A DNA stretch of 64,000 nucleotides, taken from NCBI RefSeq assembly GCF_009602435.1, contig NZ_VZDQ01000026.1, forward strand, positions 62,001 through 126,000, given 5' to 3'. Of the stretch, positions 9,256 to 20,424 are shown piece after piece. Each line of letters opens with the position of its first letter. Within the stretch, counting starts at the first letter, position 1. Made by a program: the position numbers and the translations under genes. Source of the DNA: Sediminibacillus terrae. GTDB lineage: Bacteria; Bacillota; Bacilli; Bacillales; Amphibacillaceae. The notes beneath the pieces are model-generated. The model was given only the letters and a program-made list of their open reading frames with translations, was not told where the DNA came from and did no database searches.

Positions 9256-11034
9256 TCAGGATTTCCGGCTTGATTCTTTCAATTTCAAATTCAATTCATC
9301 CAACTGCGCTTGGCTTACACTTCCCGGCGCTTCAGTAAGCAAGTCAGACGCCGAAGCCGTTTTAGGAAACAAGATTGTATCCCGCAAATTCGTTCTGCCG
9401 GCAAGCAACATGATAAAACGGTCGAAGCCAAGGGCGATTCCTCCATGTGGAGGTGCTCCATGCTCCAATGCATCCAGCAGAAATCCGAACTGCTCCTCTG
9501 CCTCTTCCTGGGAAAACCCTAAAACCTCGAACATCCTGTTTTGCATCTCCCGTTGGTAAATACGCAATGATCCGCCACCCAATTCATAGCCATTAAGAAC
9601 AAGGTCATAGGCTTCCGCTTTCACTTCCTCCGGGTGGGTATCCAACTTGTCGAGATCTTGTTGAACAGGCATGGTGAAAGGATGATGAGCAGCAAAATAA
9701 CGGCCTTGTTCTTCGTCATATTCTAGCAACGGCCAATCCGTCACCCAAAGGAAATGGAATGATGATTCATCAATCAACTTCCGTTCTTTCCCCAGTTTCA
9801 AGCGAAGTGCTCCCAGGCTTTCGTGCACTACCGACACTTTATCTGCCACAAACAACAACAAATCTCCATCTTCAGCTTTAAGTACTTGCTTTAAATCTTC
9901 CGCTTCCTGCTCCGACAAAAATTTAGCGATAGGGCCTTTTAATTCGGATCCTTCTGTTTTCAACCAGGCAAGACCTTTAGCCCCGTATATCTTGACGAAC
10001 TCTGTCAACTGGTCGATGTCTTTCCTGGAATAATCCGCTCCGGCACTTTTGACATTGAGTGCACTGACTTTCCCGCCATTCTCGACTGCACTGCTGAAAA
10101 CTTTAAAACCAGCATTTTTTACTACTTCAGAAACATTGACTAACTCCATCGAAAACCTTGTATCCGGTTTGTCGGAACCGAACCTTTCCATCGCTTCATC
10201 GTAGCTGATTCGCGGAAAAGGTGTTTCAATGTCCATATCCTTCACTTGCTTCATTACCTTTTTCATCATTCGCTCAGACATCGCCATGATTTCTTCGCTC
10301 GACAAGAAAGAAGTCTCGATATCGATTTGAGTGAATTCCGGCTGCCTGTCTGCACGTAAGTCCTCGTCACGGAAACAACGGGCGAATTGATAATATTTTT
10401 CAAATCCAGAAACCATAAGCAGTTGTTTAAACAACTGCGGAGACTGTGGAAGTGCATAAAAGTGACCTGGGTGCACCCTGCTCGGAACCAAATAATCCCG
10501 CGCCCCCTCTGGCGTGCTTTTTGTCAGCATCGGGGTTTCCATTTCTAAATAATCTTCTTCGTTCAAAAAGCTTCGAATCGCTTGCGTTGTCTGATGGCGC
10601 AACTTGAATGTTTTTTGCATCGGCTCTCTTCTTAAGTCGATATAACGGTACTTCAAGCGCAAGTCCTCAGATACCTCTGTATCCCCTTCTATTTGGAAAG
10701 GGGGTGTCTTCGACTTGTTCAATATGATGATATTTGATACGGAAATTTCAATTTCACCTGTAGCCATTTTTTCGTTGACAGTAGCACTGTCTCTTTCGAC
10801 CACCGTTCCTTCGATTTCTACCACATATTCACTTCTAACCCGTTCGGCAATCGCAAGTGCTTCATGAGAAATGTCAGGATTGAAAACCACTTGGACGATT
10901 CCGGAACGGTCTCTTAAATCGATAAAAATCAATCCGCCCAAGTCTCGCCGTTTCTGAACCCACCCTTTTAACTTCACTTGTTCACCGACTGACTCTCTCG
11001 AAAGCCTACCTGCCATTTGTCTTGATTCTGCCAT
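9256..11034 (-). CDS. aspS: Aspartyl-tRNA synthetase
   Basis: This is a class II synthetase that charges tRNA-Asp. It has an N-terminal OB-fold anticodon-binding domain ([15 protein letters not shown]), the class II catalytic core, an inserted GAD domain in the middle typical of bacterial AspRS, and the motif 3 region [12 protein letters not shown] near the C-terminus. Its 592 residues equal the length of B. subtilis AspRS. AAGGAGG precedes the ATG by 8 nt. Only one base separates it from hisS, so both enzymes come from one transcript governed by the T-box leader upstream of hisS. I cannot tell from sequence whether it also charges tRNA-Asn. Confidence 0.97.
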   Translation of the reverse strand: MAESRQMAGRLSRESVGEQVKLKGWVQKRRDLGGLIFIDLRDRSGIVQVVFNPDISHEALAIAERVRSEYVVEIEGTVVERDSATVNEKMATGEIEISVSNIIILNKSKTPPFQIEGDTEVSEDLRLKYRYIDLRREPMQKTFKLRHQTTQAIRSFLNEEDYLEMETPMLTKSTPEGARDYLVPSRVHPGHFYALPQSPQLFKQLLMVSGFEKYYQFARCFRDEDLRADRQPEFTQIDIETSFLSSEEIMAMSERMMKKVMKQVKDMDIETPFPRISYDEAMERFGSDKPDTRFSMELVNVSEVVKNAGFKVFSSAVENGGKVSALNVKSAGADYSRKDIDQLTEFVKIYGAKGLAWLKTEGSELKGPIAKFLSEQEAEDLKQVLKAEDGDLLLFVADKVSVVHESLGALRLKLGKERKLIDESSFHFLWVTDWPLLEYDEEQGRYFAAHHPFTMPVQQDLDKLDTHPEEVKAEAYDLVLNGYELGGGSLRIYQREMQNRMFEVLGFSQEEAEEQFGFLLDALEHGAPPHGGIALGFDRFIMLLAGRTNLRDTILFPKTASASDLLTEAPGSVSQAQLDELNLKLKESSRKS

Positions 11035-11035
11035 A

Positions 11036-12316
11036 TTAGTTTCCTCCTTCCAACTCTTCCTTCATATAAGCAACCAACTGCTGGAGCGAAACATCTACTT
11101 GCTCCCCGGTACTCATGTTTCTCACGGTCGCTGTATCTTTTTCCAATTCTTCTTCCCCTAGTATCACTACATACTTTGCTTTCAGACGATCAGCGGCTTT
11201 GAACTGTGCTTTGAATTTTCGCTGCTGATAATCCTTGTCAACTTGGACACCCGCATTTCTTAATTCATAAGTATAGCGTACTGCCGCCTTTTCAGCTTTT
11301 TCACCAAGAGAGACAATAAAACAATCAAGTCCATCATCCACCGGTAATTCAATGCCTTCAGCATCTAGAGCCATCAAAAGTCGTTCCAGGCTCATGGCAA
11401 ATCCGATTCCTGGAGTCTCAGGACCGCCTAGTTCTTCGACAAGGCCATTGTAGCGGCCTCCACCAGATAAAGTAGTGATAGCGCCAAACCCTTCGGCATT
11501 GCTCATGATTTCAAAAGCGGTATGATTGTAATAATCCAGACCTCGTACTAAGTTGGGATTAACGACATAATCGATACCCATGTTGTCAAGATGGTTCTTA
11601 ACTTCCGCGAAATATTTTTCGGAATCTTCGTTCAAATAAGTCAGGATAGAAGGGGCTGTTGCCATTGCTGGATGGTTGCGGTCTTTTTTACAGTCCAAAA
11701 TCCGCAGTGGGTTTTGTTCAAGCCGTACCTGACAATCTGCACAAAGCTCCTCTTTATGTGGTGAAAAATGCTCTACAAGAGCATTACGATGATTGCTGCG
11801 GCTTTCCGCATCACCCAGGCTGTTGATTACGAGCTTCAAAGAACGAAGCCCTAATTGCTGATAAGCACTCATAGCCAATGAAAGAACTTCCGCATCCACG
11901 GCAGGGTCAGCACTGCCCAAAGCCTCGATGCCGAATTGGACAAACTGTCTCATTCTTCCTTGCTGTGGCCTCTCATAACGGAACATCGGCCCGAAATAAA
12001 AAAGTTTGACCGGCTGATTGGCGAGTCCGTAAAGCTTATGTTCGACGAACGCCCGTACTGCCGAAGCAGTTCCTTCCGGGCGAAGGGTAAGACTTCTGCC
12101 GCCCCTGTCTTCGAAGGTGTACATCTCCTTTTGCACAATGTCTGTACTGTCACCTACTCCCCTTTGGAACAATTCGGTGTGTTCGAATACAGGAGTGCGT
12201 ATTTCTTGATAGTTGAACCTTCTGCATAAGTCGGTCAATTTCTGTTCGATATATTGCCAGTCACCAGTAGTTTCGGGTAATAGGTCTTGGGTACCCCTCG
12301 GTGCCTTGATATTCAT
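11036..12316 (-). CDS. hisS: Histidyl-tRNA synthetase
   Basis: This is a class II synthetase that charges tRNA-His. Motif 2 is within [16 protein letters not shown] and [11 protein letters not shown]. The histidine-specific signature is [14 protein letters not shown], and motif 3 is in [11 protein letters not shown]. The C-terminal anticodon-binding domain is complete. A TTG at 12322 is in frame, but GGGGGT is better spaced for the ATG at 12316, giving 426 residues. It is the first gene of the hisS-aspS operon, and its leader of about 340 nt carries a full T-box regulator with a terminator. Confidence 0.97.
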   Translation of the reverse strand: MNIKAPRGTQDLLPETTGDWQYIEQKLTDLCRRFNYQEIRTPVFEHTELFQRGVGDSTDIVQKEMYTFEDRGGRSLTLRPEGTASAVRAFVEHKLYGLANQPVKLFYFGPMFRYERPQQGRMRQFVQFGIEALGSADPAVDAEVLSLAMSAYQQLGLRSLKLVINSLGDAESRSNHRNALVEHFSPHKEELCADCQVRLEQNPLRILDCKKDRNHPAMATAPSILTYLNEDSEKYFAEVKNHLDNMGIDYVVNPNLVRGLDYYNHTAFEIMSNAEGFGAITTLSGGGRYNGLVEELGGPETPGIGFAMSLERLLMALDAEGIELPVDDGLDCFIVSLGEKAEKAAVRYTYELRNAGVQVDKDYQQRKFKAQFKAADRLKAKYVVILGEEELEKDTATVRNMSTGEQVDVSLQQLVAYMKEELEGGN

Positions 12317-12394
12317 TTTCAAACCCCCTGTAATGTATGTAGTCTTGAGTATGGTTCGATGTCATGAGACATCTCGCAACACATGTTTCAGCAA

Positions 12395-12660
12395 ATAAAA
12401 AATAAACTCTCGTCCCTTTAAAAAAAGGGACGAGAGTTCACCCGCGTTGCCACCCTGGTTGAAGCTGTATGCACAGCTTCCACTTTCACAGTTAACGCCT
12501 GCAAAACGTTTGTATTTACTAAATTCAATACAAAACCTCCGGGACGTCTTTCGACAGAGCATCATGTAGAAGTGCTCTCAACCTGTGGCACTCCTTCTCT
12601 GTACACGTGTGATTCTGTCTACTTTTCCCTTCCATGGTTGTTCGATTCATATTAAGAATT
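12395..12660 (-). promoter_or_regulatory. T-box leader controlling hisS-aspS
   Basis: Read on minus, the T-box proper AGGGTGGCAACGCGGG (12441-12456) is unmistakable. It is followed by the terminator stem AACTCTCGTCCCTTT with its complement (12405-12438) and a T-rich tail. Upstream, the paired arms GGAGTGC and GCACTTC form the upper part of Stem I, and GACAGA with TCTGTC closes its base. Between them, on the 3' side, the loop ACATGAT (about 12561-12567) contains CAT (His) and GAT (Asp) codons side by side, either of which could be the specifier. Uncharged tRNA binding would favour the antiterminator and allow expression of both synthetases. Confidence 0.9.
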
Positions 12661-12667
12661 GTTTATA

Positions 12668-12696
12668 ATCATAATGTTTGCCGCTTCTGTTGTCAA
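12668..12696 (-). promoter_or_regulatory. Sigma-A promoter of the hisS-aspS T-box transcript
   Basis: On minus, a consensus TTGACA (12691-12696) and TATGAT (12668-12673) are exactly 17 nt apart. The -35 box overlaps the stop codon of the small upstream gene, so the T-box operon starts inside the tail of its neighbour. Confidence 0.85.
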
Positions 12697-12869
12697 GCGC
12701 GGTTCAATTTTTCTTTCAGTTTTTTTACATCACCTAGCGAGATACCGAGGTCTTCGGCAATTTCCAGTCTGTTCAACTGCCCTTCAATTTCCATAAAACG
12801 GTGAAAATCCGCTCCAAAAATGCTCGGTGCTGCTGACTGCATGTCCGATTGCTTTTGGTTGTACCGCAT
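12693..12869 (-). CDS. Small conserved protein upstream of hisS (YrzK-like position), 58 aa
   Basis: This short frame starts MRYNQKQSDMQSAAPSIFGA and ends VKKLKEKLNRA. It has an excellent AAGGAGG about 9 nt before its ATG. The middle (MEIEGQLNRLEIAEDLGI, then SLGDVKKLK) looks like a small helix-turn-helix or tri-helical region, similar to the start of sigma-like HTH proteins. B. subtilis has a gene of similar size, yrzK, just upstream of hisS, so I think this is the same family, but I recognise no function. Its stop codon lies inside the -35 box of the hisS promoter. Confidence 0.72.
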   Translation of the reverse strand: MRYNQKQSDMQSAAPSIFGADFHRFMEIEGQLNRLEIAEDLGISLGDVKKLKEKLNRA

Positions 12870-13054
12870 CGGCTGTAGGCCTCCTTATCGATTTGGATTT
12901 CCCCTAACGACTAGCCAAGCGAAACGCTGAAGAAAATAACGCTGTTTCGTTCTCTACCCTAAGTATGCCCAAGTCAATTGGCGACTATGCCGACACCCGA
13001 CAATCGGGATGTGCTAAAAACAAACTGGATTGCTTTACGACAGACCGATTACAT

Positions 13055-13504
13055 TCATCTGCGGTCCGAACTGTCCAAAAGCAAGGTTACAGGGCCATCG
13101 TTTGTAAGATGGACCTGCATATCTGCCCCGAAGGTGCCTGTTTCTACTTTGGTTCCGGAATCTGCTACATACTGATTGAATTTTTCATACAGTTGTTCAG
13201 CAGGACCGGGCTTCGCCGCGGCCATGAAGTTTGGACGCCGTCCCTTCCTCGTATCCGCGTACAAAGTAAACTGAGAAATAGAAAGCACACTGCCTCCAAC
13301 GTCTTTCAAGGACAAATTCATCTTTTCCTGATCATCTTCAAAGATGCGGAGAGATACTATCTTATCCGCCAAATATTTGGCATCTTCTGTTGTATCCTCT
13401 TGGCCTATTCCGAGTAATACAACCAGCCCGGATTCTATTTCCCCTACCGTTTTATCCTCCACCTCAACCTTGGCATGTTTTGCCCGTTGAATGACAGCTT
13501 TCAC
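13055..13504 (-). CDS. dtd: D-aminoacyl-tRNA deacylase
   Basis: DTD hydrolyses D-amino acids (and glycine mischarged on tRNA-Ala) from tRNA, a chiral proofreading step. The two active-site signatures of the dimer are present: [19 protein letters not shown] around residue 75 and [11 protein letters not shown] at the end. Its 149 residues are standard. It follows relA with a 14-nt gap, the same pairing as in B. subtilis (relA-yrvI), so the two are probably cotranscribed. The 185 nt downstream hold no convincing terminator; the nearest hairpin (CGAAAC with GTTTCG near 12921-12952) lacks a good T run. Confidence 0.96.
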   Translation of the reverse strand: MKAVIQRAKHAKVEVEDKTVGEIESGLVVLLGIGQEDTTEDAKYLADKIVSLRIFEDDQEKMNLSLKDVGGSVLSISQFTLYADTRKGRRPNFMAAAKPGPAEQLYEKFNQYVADSGTKVETGTFGADMQVHLTNDGPVTLLLDSSDRR

Positions 13505-13518
13505 CTTTAACGCACTCC

Positions 13519-15723
13519 TTATTGCAACATTCTTGTTACCGTGTAAACATCTTTAATTTGCTTCAGCCTGTCCACTATCTTTCGAAGATGACTGATGTTA
13601 TGAATCAAGATGGTAATATGGATGAGGGCCATCTTATTGCGGTCCGATTTCCCGTTGACCCCGATGATGTTCGTTTTGGTTTCATTGACAGCCTGTAATA
13701 CCTCATTCAGTAATCCCCGCCGATCGAACCCGGAGATTTCTAAATCTACATGATATTGTTTTGACAATGCATCATTGTTTTCCCAATCCACCTCTAAAAT
13801 CCGGTCTTGCGCTTCTTCTGTCTGTATATTAGGGCAGTCGGTCCGGTGAACGGAAACACCACGGCCTTTCGTTATATAACCGACAATATCGTCACCCGGG
13901 ACTGGATTGCAACATTTAGACAAACGGACCAGGAGATTGTCGACACCTGCGACCCGCACTCCTGAATCTCTTTTTCTACCGTGCCCTGATTTGACATCTG
14001 TTTTGGATACGCCTTCCAAAGTTTCAGCTAAATCCTGGGTTTTCAAATTTTGTTTCTTCTGTTTTTCAGTCAGGCGCGTGGCGATTTGTGCGGCAGTGAT
14101 TCCCTGATAACCTACAGCTGCGTACATATCTTCCTCATTGCTGAAGTTGAATTTTTCGGCAATTTTTTCAATATTCTCGGCGGTTAAAATATCTTTTGGT
14201 TCGAAACCTGCAGCCTTCACTTCTTTTTCGACCAATTCTTTTCCTTTCACCACATTTTCGTCGCGGCGCTGTTTCTTGAAAAATTGTTTGATTTTATTTT
14301 TCGCCTGGGATGTCTGCGTGATACTTAGCCAGTCCTGGGACGGTCCATAAGAATGTTTGGAAGTCATCACCTCGACAATATCTCCAGTGTGCAGGCGGTA
14401 GTCAAGAGGTTCCATCTTGCCATTCACTTTTGCACCGATTGTTTGGTTCCCGACCTCTGTATGGATTTTATAAGCAAAATCCAAAGGTACAGAACCCGAT
14501 GGAAGCTCAATCACATCTCCTTTCGGGGTGAAAACATATACCATATCGGAAAATAAATCGACTTTCAAAGACTCCATGAACTCTTCTGCATCATGTGTTT
14601 CGTTTTGCCATTCCAGTATTTCCCGGAACCAGCTCAACTTGGCTTCAGAGTCCTCTTGATTCTGATCAAGCTGTTTTCCTTCTTTATATGCCCAATGAGC
14701 GGCGATTCCGAATTCGGCAATTTCGTGCATATCCTTTGTCCGGATTTGGACTTCCAGAGGAGCCCCCTTCGGCCCGATCACGGTCGTATGCAAGGACTGA
14801 TAAAGATTTGGTTTCGGCATAGCGATATAATCTTTGAAACGTCCCGGCATTGGTTTCCAACAAGTATGGATGATGCCAAGTACGGCATAACAATCTTTTA
14901 TGCTGTCGACAATTATCCGGACAGCCAGTAAATCATATATTTCGTTAAACTGTTTATTCTGCATGGCCATTTTTTTATAAATACTATATAAGTGCTTCGG
15001 CCGTCCGGAAAAATCAGCTTTGATATGGACGTCATCCAGCTGCTTTTGCACTTCCTGCATGACTTCTTCAATATAGTTTTCACGTTCCTCGCGCTTTTGT
15101 TTCATTAAATGCACGATTCGATAGTACTGTTGAGGATTTAAATATCGTAACGCCGTATCTTCTAATTCCCACTTGATGGTGGAAATACCAAGACGATGCG
15201 CCAAAGGAGAAAATATTTCCAGTGTCTCATTTGAAATCCGTCTCTGCTTCTCGGGTGGCAAATGTTTCAGCGTCCGCATATTGTGGAGCCGATCCGCCAG
15301 TTTGATCAGGATGACCCGAATGTCTTTGGCCATCGCAACGAACATTTTACGGTGATTTTCTGCCTGCTGCGCTTCTTTGGACTTATACTTGATTTTTCCT
15401 AGCTTGGTTACGCCATCCACAAGCATTGCAACCTCATCATTGAACGCTTCAGCTAACTGTTCCACCGTTACATCGGTATCTTCGACAACATCATGTAAGA
15501 ACCCGCCGGCAATTGTCTCCGGATCCAGTTCCAAATGAACGAGAATGCCCGCCACTTGTACGGGGTGGATAATATAGGCTTCTCCGGATCGCCGATACTG
15601 GCCTTCATGTGCCTTTTCGGCATAGTAGTATGCTTCTCTGATAAAGGATACATCTTTTTCAGGAAGATACGTACCGGCTTGCTCCATGACATCTTCTGCT
15701 GTCAAAATTTTATCTTTCGACAT
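13519..15723 (-). CDS. relA: Bifunctional (p)ppGpp synthetase/hydrolase Rel
   Basis: This is the main stringent-response enzyme, making and degrading (p)ppGpp on the ribosome. Domain order is HD hydrolase (HDVVEDTD at 77-84, so hydrolysis is probably active), synthetase (about residues 200-340, with [14 protein letters not shown] and [13 protein letters not shown]), TGS ([20 protein letters not shown]), the zinc-finger region [14 protein letters not shown], and a C-terminal ACT domain. The frame is open 20 codons further upstream, but AGGTGA precedes the ATG at 15723. That start gives 734 residues, the same as B. subtilis Rel. It lies upstream of dtd and downstream of apt on the same strand. 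Confidence 0.97.
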   Translation of the reverse strand: MSKDKILTAEDVMEQAGTYLPEKDVSFIREAYYYAEKAHEGQYRRSGEAYIIHPVQVAGILVHLELDPETIAGGFLHDVVEDTDVTVEQLAEAFNDEVAMLVDGVTKLGKIKYKSKEAQQAENHRKMFVAMAKDIRVILIKLADRLHNMRTLKHLPPEKQRRISNETLEIFSPLAHRLGISTIKWELEDTALRYLNPQQYYRIVHLMKQKREERENYIEEVMQEVQKQLDDVHIKADFSGRPKHLYSIYKKMAMQNKQFNEIYDLLAVRIIVDSIKDCYAVLGIIHTCWKPMPGRFKDYIAMPKPNLYQSLHTTVIGPKGAPLEVQIRTKDMHEIAEFGIAAHWAYKEGKQLDQNQEDSEAKLSWFREILEWQNETHDAEEFMESLKVDLFSDMVYVFTPKGDVIELPSGSVPLDFAYKIHTEVGNQTIGAKVNGKMEPLDYRLHTGDIVEVMTSKHSYGPSQDWLSITQTSQAKNKIKQFFKKQRRDENVVKGKELVEKEVKAAGFEPKDILTAENIEKIAEKFNFSNEEDMYAAVGYQGITAAQIATRLTEKQKKQNLKTQDLAETLEGVSKTDVKSGHGRKRDSGVRVAGVDNLLVRLSKCCNPVPGDDIVGYITKGRGVSVHRTDCPNIQTEEAQDRILEVDWENNDALSKQYHVDLEISGFDRRGLLNEVLQAVNETKTNIIGVNGKSDRNKMALIHITILIHNISHLRKIVDRLKQIKDVYTVTRMLQ

Positions 15724-15929
15724 GTAATCACCTTGATTTCTTTTACTATTGAACACTGGAATGGACAATGTTGTGTGAATCAAAACCTAAAACTATCAGA
15801 TTGCTGAATCAAGTAAGAAAGCTTCCGCTATACAACAGGGATAGTTCAATCTGCAATAAAAGTGTAAAATAACATCATTTGCTGTTTATGCTTTCTTCTA
15901 GTATAAAAAAAGCTTAAAAAAAGTAAAGA

Positions 15930-15960
15930 AAAAAAGTTTTTCCATCCGTACAAACCGGAT
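15930..15960 (-). terminator. Probable terminator after apt
   Basis: On minus, a short stem ATCCG/CGGAT with loop GTTTGTA is followed by a T-rich tract. A second hairpin built from AGGAGT and ACTCCT (about 15972-15994) lies between it and the apt stop. The two together probably end the recJ-apt transcript before relA. Confidence 0.6.
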
Positions 15961-16009
15961 AGTAGCTAAACAGGAGTACTCCTGAGAGCACTCCTCTTTT
16001 TTGCTTATA

Positions 16010-16522
16010 TCAATATTGCATTAAAGTAAGGACATCATAACCATCCAGCTTCTGCCGGCCATGTAAGTAAGTTAACTCGATCAAGAAGGCACAACCTGCC
16101 ACAATACCCCCCAGTTCTTCTACAAGCTTGATGGTCGCTTCGATTGTTCCCCCTGTTGCCAACAAATCATCGGTAATCAGGACCCGCTGGCCGGGTTTGA
16201 TGGCATCCTTATGGATTGTCAGTACATTTTTTCCATATTCAAGACCGTAATCGACTTTGATCACTTCGCGCGGCAGCTTGCCTTCTTTTCTGACAGGGGC
16301 GAAACCGACTTCCAACGCATATGAAACAGGACAGCCGACAATGAACCCTCTTGCTTCCGGTCCCACCACCAAATCGATTTCTTTCGTGCGGGAGTACTCG
16401 ACAATCTCATCCACTGCAGCCTTATAGGCAGTCCCATTATCCATAAGAGTCGTGATATCTTTGAATCTTACTCCCTCTTTCGGCCAATCTTCTACGACGG
16501 TGATGTATTTTTTATAATCCAT
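16010..16522 (-). CDS. apt: Adenine phosphoribosyltransferase
   Basis: Apt salvages adenine to AMP using PRPP. The PRPP-binding loop [13 protein letters not shown] lies at residues 114-126. Its 170 residues and nearly every block match B. subtilis Apt (for example [12 protein letters not shown] and [14 protein letters not shown]). The start overlaps the end of recJ by 11 nt, which implies translational coupling. The relA-apt-recJ order is conserved in Bacillus. Confidence 0.97.
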   Translation of the reverse strand: MDYKKYITVVEDWPKEGVRFKDITTLMDNGTAYKAAVDEIVEYSRTKEIDLVVGPEARGFIVGCPVSYALEVGFAPVRKEGKLPREVIKVDYGLEYGKNVLTIHKDAIKPGQRVLITDDLLATGGTIEATIKLVEELGGIVAGCAFLIELTYLHGRQKLDGYDVLTLMQY

Positions 16523-18860
16523 GGCTTACTTCCTCCTTAGGTGATCCGCTCTTTTCCATAAATGGATCGAACCAAGCTTTCAATTCATCATAAGATGAAT
16601 AATAAAGTTTTTTCTCTATTTCCAGCCTGTTTTGCATCTTTTGATATGCAGGCGCTTCGGTCAAATCTTTTTTTGCTGGATTCGGATTGGTTTTCAGCAG
16701 ACCATCCTCTATTTTAACAAATTCCAATTCAAAAAACACTTGGCTGATGAATTTTATCTTTTCCGGCTTCCAGCCTTTATGCTTCGCGAGCATATCCAAT
16801 TCTGTATTCATATCGAATTGTTTTCTCTTCAACACCATGGCATAAAACCACTTGAAATCCTCACGGCTCGGGAGCACTTCCAGAAAACGTCCGTCTTTTT
16901 CATAGAAACAAGCAAAAATTTTGCCTGGTTTCAACCGGGACAACAGTTGCTCTAAATCCCCCAAACGCTCAGGCAAGTCGAGCAAAATCAAGCTTTCGAT
17001 ATTTTCCTGCTCCCAGCGAGACAGCTTGTCCTCGCTATAAAGCGACGGGTTGACTTCAGCTGGAATACGTTGTTTAATTGATTCCTCATGAAAACAGACA
17101 GCCAGACTTTCCTGGAAAAGTTCCAGTGGAATTTGCTTTGAGAGGTGTCTGGACCCGCGATAATCGAAAAGCTGCCAGGCATGTACTGCTAAATCTTTAA
17201 CCATTAGCTGTACTTTTTGTTTTCCATTCCATTCATTAATCTCCAGCTCTCCAATCACATCAATAACGGAACGAGGAGAGATTTTACTGTAGAGTTCGCC
17301 CATACCGAAAGCGATGCCGTCCAATTTTTTTTGTTCTCCCTGGAAGGAAAACTTCAGATGATTTTGCTGGCTTCCGATAAGCCTTATTTCTGCAGGTTTA
17401 GCTTGAACATGGAACAACGGTTTGGGGTTGCTCATTCCGAATGGAGCTAATTTATTGACCTCTTTTATGATCGAGACATCCAACTCTTCGATATCGACGG
17501 TCGAATCTATTGTCAATGACTGTTTGTAGTCCTCTTCCGTAAGTTTATTGGCAGCCGCATCGTTCAAGAGATTCCGGAGTGCCGGGAGATTTTCCACCGG
17601 CAACGTCATACCGGCAGCCTGTGCGTGCCCGCCAAAATGCGTAAAGGTTTCCCTGATTTCCATACAGTTGTTGAACAAATCAAAAGCATCGATACTTCTT
17701 GCCGATCCCTTGGCCTGGTTTTTGTCAGCGTTAATGGATAAGACAATTGCAGGCCGATCATATTTCCTTACGAGTTTTGATGCAACAATCCCCAAAACTC
17801 CTTCATTCCATCCCTCTTTCGCAGCCACAATGACATGTTCTCCCGTGTCACCCGCTTCTACCAATGCTTCCGCTTCTTTAGCAATGTCGGCAACTATTTT
17901 TTGCCTTTCCTGATTCAATTCCTGGATGAATCCTGCCAGTTCCTCCGCCTCGGCACCATCCTGTGTAAGCAGCAAATCCACGGCCATATCCGCATCCTGA
18001 AGCCTTCCCACCGCGTTGATTCTCGGGCCAATAAAAAAACCGATATGTTCTTCGGTAATATCGCCCTCTATATTACAAACCTTCTTCAAAGCTTTAATTC
18101 CTGGACGGTTTGATTGCGAGATTGCTTTCAAGCCGAATTTGGCCAGCACTCTGTTTTCATTGACCAGCGGCACCAAATCAGCGATGGTCCCTATCACAGC
18201 CAAATCCAACAATTGCTTGGGAAAATAGCCAAGTAACTGCTGGGCGAATTTAAAAGCTACTCCTACACCGGCAAGTTCCTGAAATGGATAATCAGTGGAA
18301 CATTTGGGATGCACGATTGCCAGCGCATCAGGAAGCTGATCCTGCACTTCATGGTGGTCGGTTATGATCAAGTCCAAACCGATTTCTTTGGCGATTTCCG
18401 CCTCTTCGACTGCAGCAATCCCCGTATCCACAGTGATGATCAAGTTTACACCCTCCGTTTTCGCCTTCCGGAAGGCTTGTCCATTGGGTCCGTATCCTTC
18501 GGTAAAGCGATTGGGAATGTAAAAAGTACAGTCCGCTCCCAACTCCCGAAGTGCCTCTAGCATGACCGCAGTCGAGCTTACACCATCTGCATCATAGTCT
18601 CCAAAAACAAGAATTTTTTCTCCATCCGCTATGGCTTGATGGACTCTTTCACCAGCTTTGCTGATGTCATTCATCAACGTCGGATCATGTAGGTCCTCAA
18701 GACTTGGATGAAGGAATTTTTTCACCTGCTCCTTTGAAACGATGCCTCTTTGAAACAACAGACGCTCGGTTAAAGGAGCCAAGGAAAATTCTTCTGTAAA
18801 ATCGATACCTTCATCTGAATCGTTATATGTAAACTTCCAATTTGCTTGGCTTTGTAACAT
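16512..18860 (-). CDS. recJ: Single-stranded-DNA-specific exonuclease RecJ
   Basis: RecJ is a 5'-3' single-strand exonuclease of the DHH family, acting in recombination and mismatch repair with RecQ-like helicases. Metal-binding residues are visible in [11 protein letters not shown] (residues 87-96) and ITDHHE (166-171). The DHHA1 motif is GGHAQAAGM near residue 425. An OB-fold domain follows, and the C-terminal extension of about 200 residues found in Firmicutes RecJ brings the total to 782 residues. It overlaps apt by 11 nt. The LapA-domain gene upstream is separated by 73 nt, so all three could share a transcript. Confidence 0.96.
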   Translation of the reverse strand: MLQSQANWKFTYNDSDEGIDFTEEFSLAPLTERLLFQRGIVSKEQVKKFLHPSLEDLHDPTLMNDISKAGERVHQAIADGEKILVFGDYDADGVSSTAVMLEALRELGADCTFYIPNRFTEGYGPNGQAFRKAKTEGVNLIITVDTGIAAVEEAEIAKEIGLDLIITDHHEVQDQLPDALAIVHPKCSTDYPFQELAGVGVAFKFAQQLLGYFPKQLLDLAVIGTIADLVPLVNENRVLAKFGLKAISQSNRPGIKALKKVCNIEGDITEEHIGFFIGPRINAVGRLQDADMAVDLLLTQDGAEAEELAGFIQELNQERQKIVADIAKEAEALVEAGDTGEHVIVAAKEGWNEGVLGIVASKLVRKYDRPAIVLSINADKNQAKGSARSIDAFDLFNNCMEIRETFTHFGGHAQAAGMTLPVENLPALRNLLNDAAANKLTEEDYKQSLTIDSTVDIEELDVSIIKEVNKLAPFGMSNPKPLFHVQAKPAEIRLIGSQQNHLKFSFQGEQKKLDGIAFGMGELYSKISPRSVIDVIGELEINEWNGKQKVQLMVKDLAVHAWQLFDYRGSRHLSKQIPLELFQESLAVCFHEESIKQRIPAEVNPSLYSEDKLSRWEQENIESLILLDLPERLGDLEQLLSRLKPGKIFACFYEKDGRFLEVLPSREDFKWFYAMVLKRKQFDMNTELDMLAKHKGWKPEKIKFISQVFFELEFVKIEDGLLKTNPNPAKKDLTEAPAYQKMQNRLEIEKKLYYSSYDELKAWFDPFMEKSGSPKEEVSHGL

Positions 18861-18933
18861 AAATTCACCCCTGACCCACTTATTATACTAGAGTGAATCA
18901 GGGGGAGCAAATGGATTTTTTTCGTATCTTCCC

Positions 18934-19260
18934 TCATTCTTTGTGATTGGACATTGCTTCTTTCTGGTCTTGTTCCGTGCTTTCTTCCATCGAAGCCGGC
19001 TCGGCAACAGGTTCGTCGAGTTGTTCGTTTTTCTTTTTCAACGAGCGGACTTCCTTTTGCAATCGAAGCACTTTGACCCAGCCCACGGCAGCCGTGATCA
19101 ATCCCCCCATCAAGACAGATATCAAGATGACCAGGATCAATGGTGCATTTCCGGTTCCGAATAAGTAGTCGACTTCTACAGGTTCGACATTAATAACAGC
19201 GAAAATCGCCACAATCAATGCAAATATGAGTGCAAGGATGATATAGCTTTGCCCTTTCAT
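18934..19260 (-). CDS. yrvD: LapA-domain (DUF1049) membrane protein, YrvD-like
   Basis: The 108-residue protein has two transmembrane segments (about residues 6-24 and 40-62) flanking the short loop NVEPVEVDYLFGTG, the LapA/DUF1049 pattern. It ends in a charged, Glu-rich cytoplasmic tail beginning LQKEVRSLKKKNEQL. B. subtilis YrvD occupies the same position upstream of recJ. The E. coli relative LapA works in lipopolysaccharide assembly, which cannot apply to a monoderm, so its role here is unknown. Upstream, towards secDF, normal gene order is broken by repeats and a dead transposase. Confidence 0.9.
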   Translation of the reverse strand: MKGQSYIILALIFALIVAIFAVINVEPVEVDYLFGTGNAPLILVILISVLMGGLITAAVGWVKVLRLQKEVRSLKKKNEQLDEPVAEPASMEESTEQDQKEAMSNHKE

Positions 19261-19387
19261 TTGTTTCCTCCTTTACTGCATGATAGAGGTTATAAACACC
19301 GGTTAAAGATATACTTCCCAACCTAAGTAGAAAAAAAACCCTCGTAATTCAGTGACGCCACTGACCCTATAAAAGTGCAACTTTCCA

Positions 19388-19500
19388 CTCCGGCAAGGTA
19401 CTTCGCTTACCGCGGACACGGCTTCAGCTAACTTGGCAAAGAATGAGATACCTTCTTCAGGTGTGTTTTCCGTTTTGCCTCATGTCCTTGCGGATAGAAA
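19388..19500 (-). repeat. Degraded copy of the B repeat, reverse orientation
   Basis: Read on minus, TTTGCCAAGTTAGCTGAAGC and GTCCGCGGTAAGCGAAGTAC match the right half of repeat B at 3200-3246 and 34520-34570. The left half is barely recognisable. It is one of three B-like copies packed into 19.4-20.5 kb. Confidence 0.68.
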
Positions 19501-19691
19501 GCGAAGCCGCATGGAGACCAGGTGTACTTCTTTTCCTTATTATGCAATTGTCCAGTTTCCAAAGAATAAAGGAACCTCCGTACTTATTTTTTGTCTTCTC
19601 CTCTGTTTAGATACCTATCAACCAATAAAAGAATACCGTCTGGTCATCTTGTCTTGATAAAGTAGAAATCAGAGCACAAAAACGTAGCGAA

Positions 19692-19805
19692 GGCAAGATA
19701 CGGAAACTCCAACGGGAACAGCACGAGCTGAAAATCCCGCAAGAAAGCGTTTTTTACTTTCTGAGGAGGTTGAAGCCGTGCCCGTGGAACGCGTAGTATC
19801 TTGCC
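19692..19805 (+). repeat. B repeat copy with covarying outer stem
   Basis: The arms GGCAAGATAC (19692-19701) and GTATCTTGCC (19796-19805) pair perfectly over 10 bp. Inside, ACTCCAACGGGAACAGCACG and GTTGAAGCCGTGCCCGTGGA match the B halves of the two composite copies. The outer arms differ from those at 3.1 kb, yet pairing is preserved by matched changes on both sides. The open frames over this copy on minus are shadows. Confidence 0.8.
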
Positions 19806-19889
19806 GTAGCGATTCGAAGCACACATCAAACAACAGGATATAACGAGAATATAAAACGAAAACCGAACGAATTTGATTGGTAGTTAGAA

Positions 19890-20323
19890 TTATTTCGGTA
19901 TTTGATTTGGCGGCCATGCTTTTGTCCCGGTCTCTTTATCTAATTTTAAGTGATTTTTGCCCTCTATTCCTTCATTCGTTTCACTACGACGGAAGTAAGC
20001 TAATAAGCTGGGATCAAAGAAGTCATCTTCTGGTACCATCTCAAGGAAACATTTGAAGGACAAGTCGACCTGAGCGCGTTCCACGAGATTTCCAGCAGAC
20101 AATGTACACATGGTTTTCAAGAGGAGGTATTGGAGCATACGAAGGGGATGAACAGCGTTCCGTCCATTGTCATGACAGTATTTGTCCTTCAGTTCGTCAT
20201 AAACGAAGGAAAAATCGAATCGATAAGCTCCTTGATTTCCCGAAGAAGATGGTCCTTAGGGACCACCATATCGTAAAGCCCTTCATACTGGCTTAAATTC
20301 ATGGATAATGGACGGTCTAACAT
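19890..20323 (-). pseudogene. Remnant of an IS1182-like (DUF772) transposase
   Basis: An ATG at 20323, preceded by AAAGGGAGGG, begins MLDRPLSMNLSQYEGLYDMV, continuing with PKDHLLREIKELID. A frameshift near 20218 must be bridged to continue with FSFVYDELKDKYCHDNGR, then HPLRMLQYLLLKTMC and NLVERAQVDLSFKCFLEM. This is the N-terminal domain of IS1182-type transposases. After about residue 110 the sequence jumps to an unrelated short tail and stops, so the whole DDE catalytic part (around 350 residues) is missing. It is frameshifted, internally deleted and certainly inactive. It sits with repeats in the gap between the yrvD and secDF genes, where B. subtilis has an ordinary gene (yrvC). Confidence 0.78.
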
Positions 20324-20349
20324 CGAATCCCTCCCTTTTATGTATTAGA

Positions 20350-20395
20350 AAAAAGCGTGACTTTCTTTTAAAAATCAAAGAAAATCACGCTTTTT
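20350..20395 (-). terminator. Long hairpin between secDF and the transposase remnant
   Basis: AAAAAGCGTGA (20350-20360) pairs with TCACGCTTTTT (20385-20395), and after one mismatch the stem extends through CTTT. The hairpin is symmetric, with A and T runs on either side. On minus it would end secDF transcription; it could also derive from the insertion sequence whose remnant lies next to it. Confidence 0.65.
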
Positions 20396-20424
20396 CGTTC
20401 TACCTCTGTCAATTCCAAGATGAG

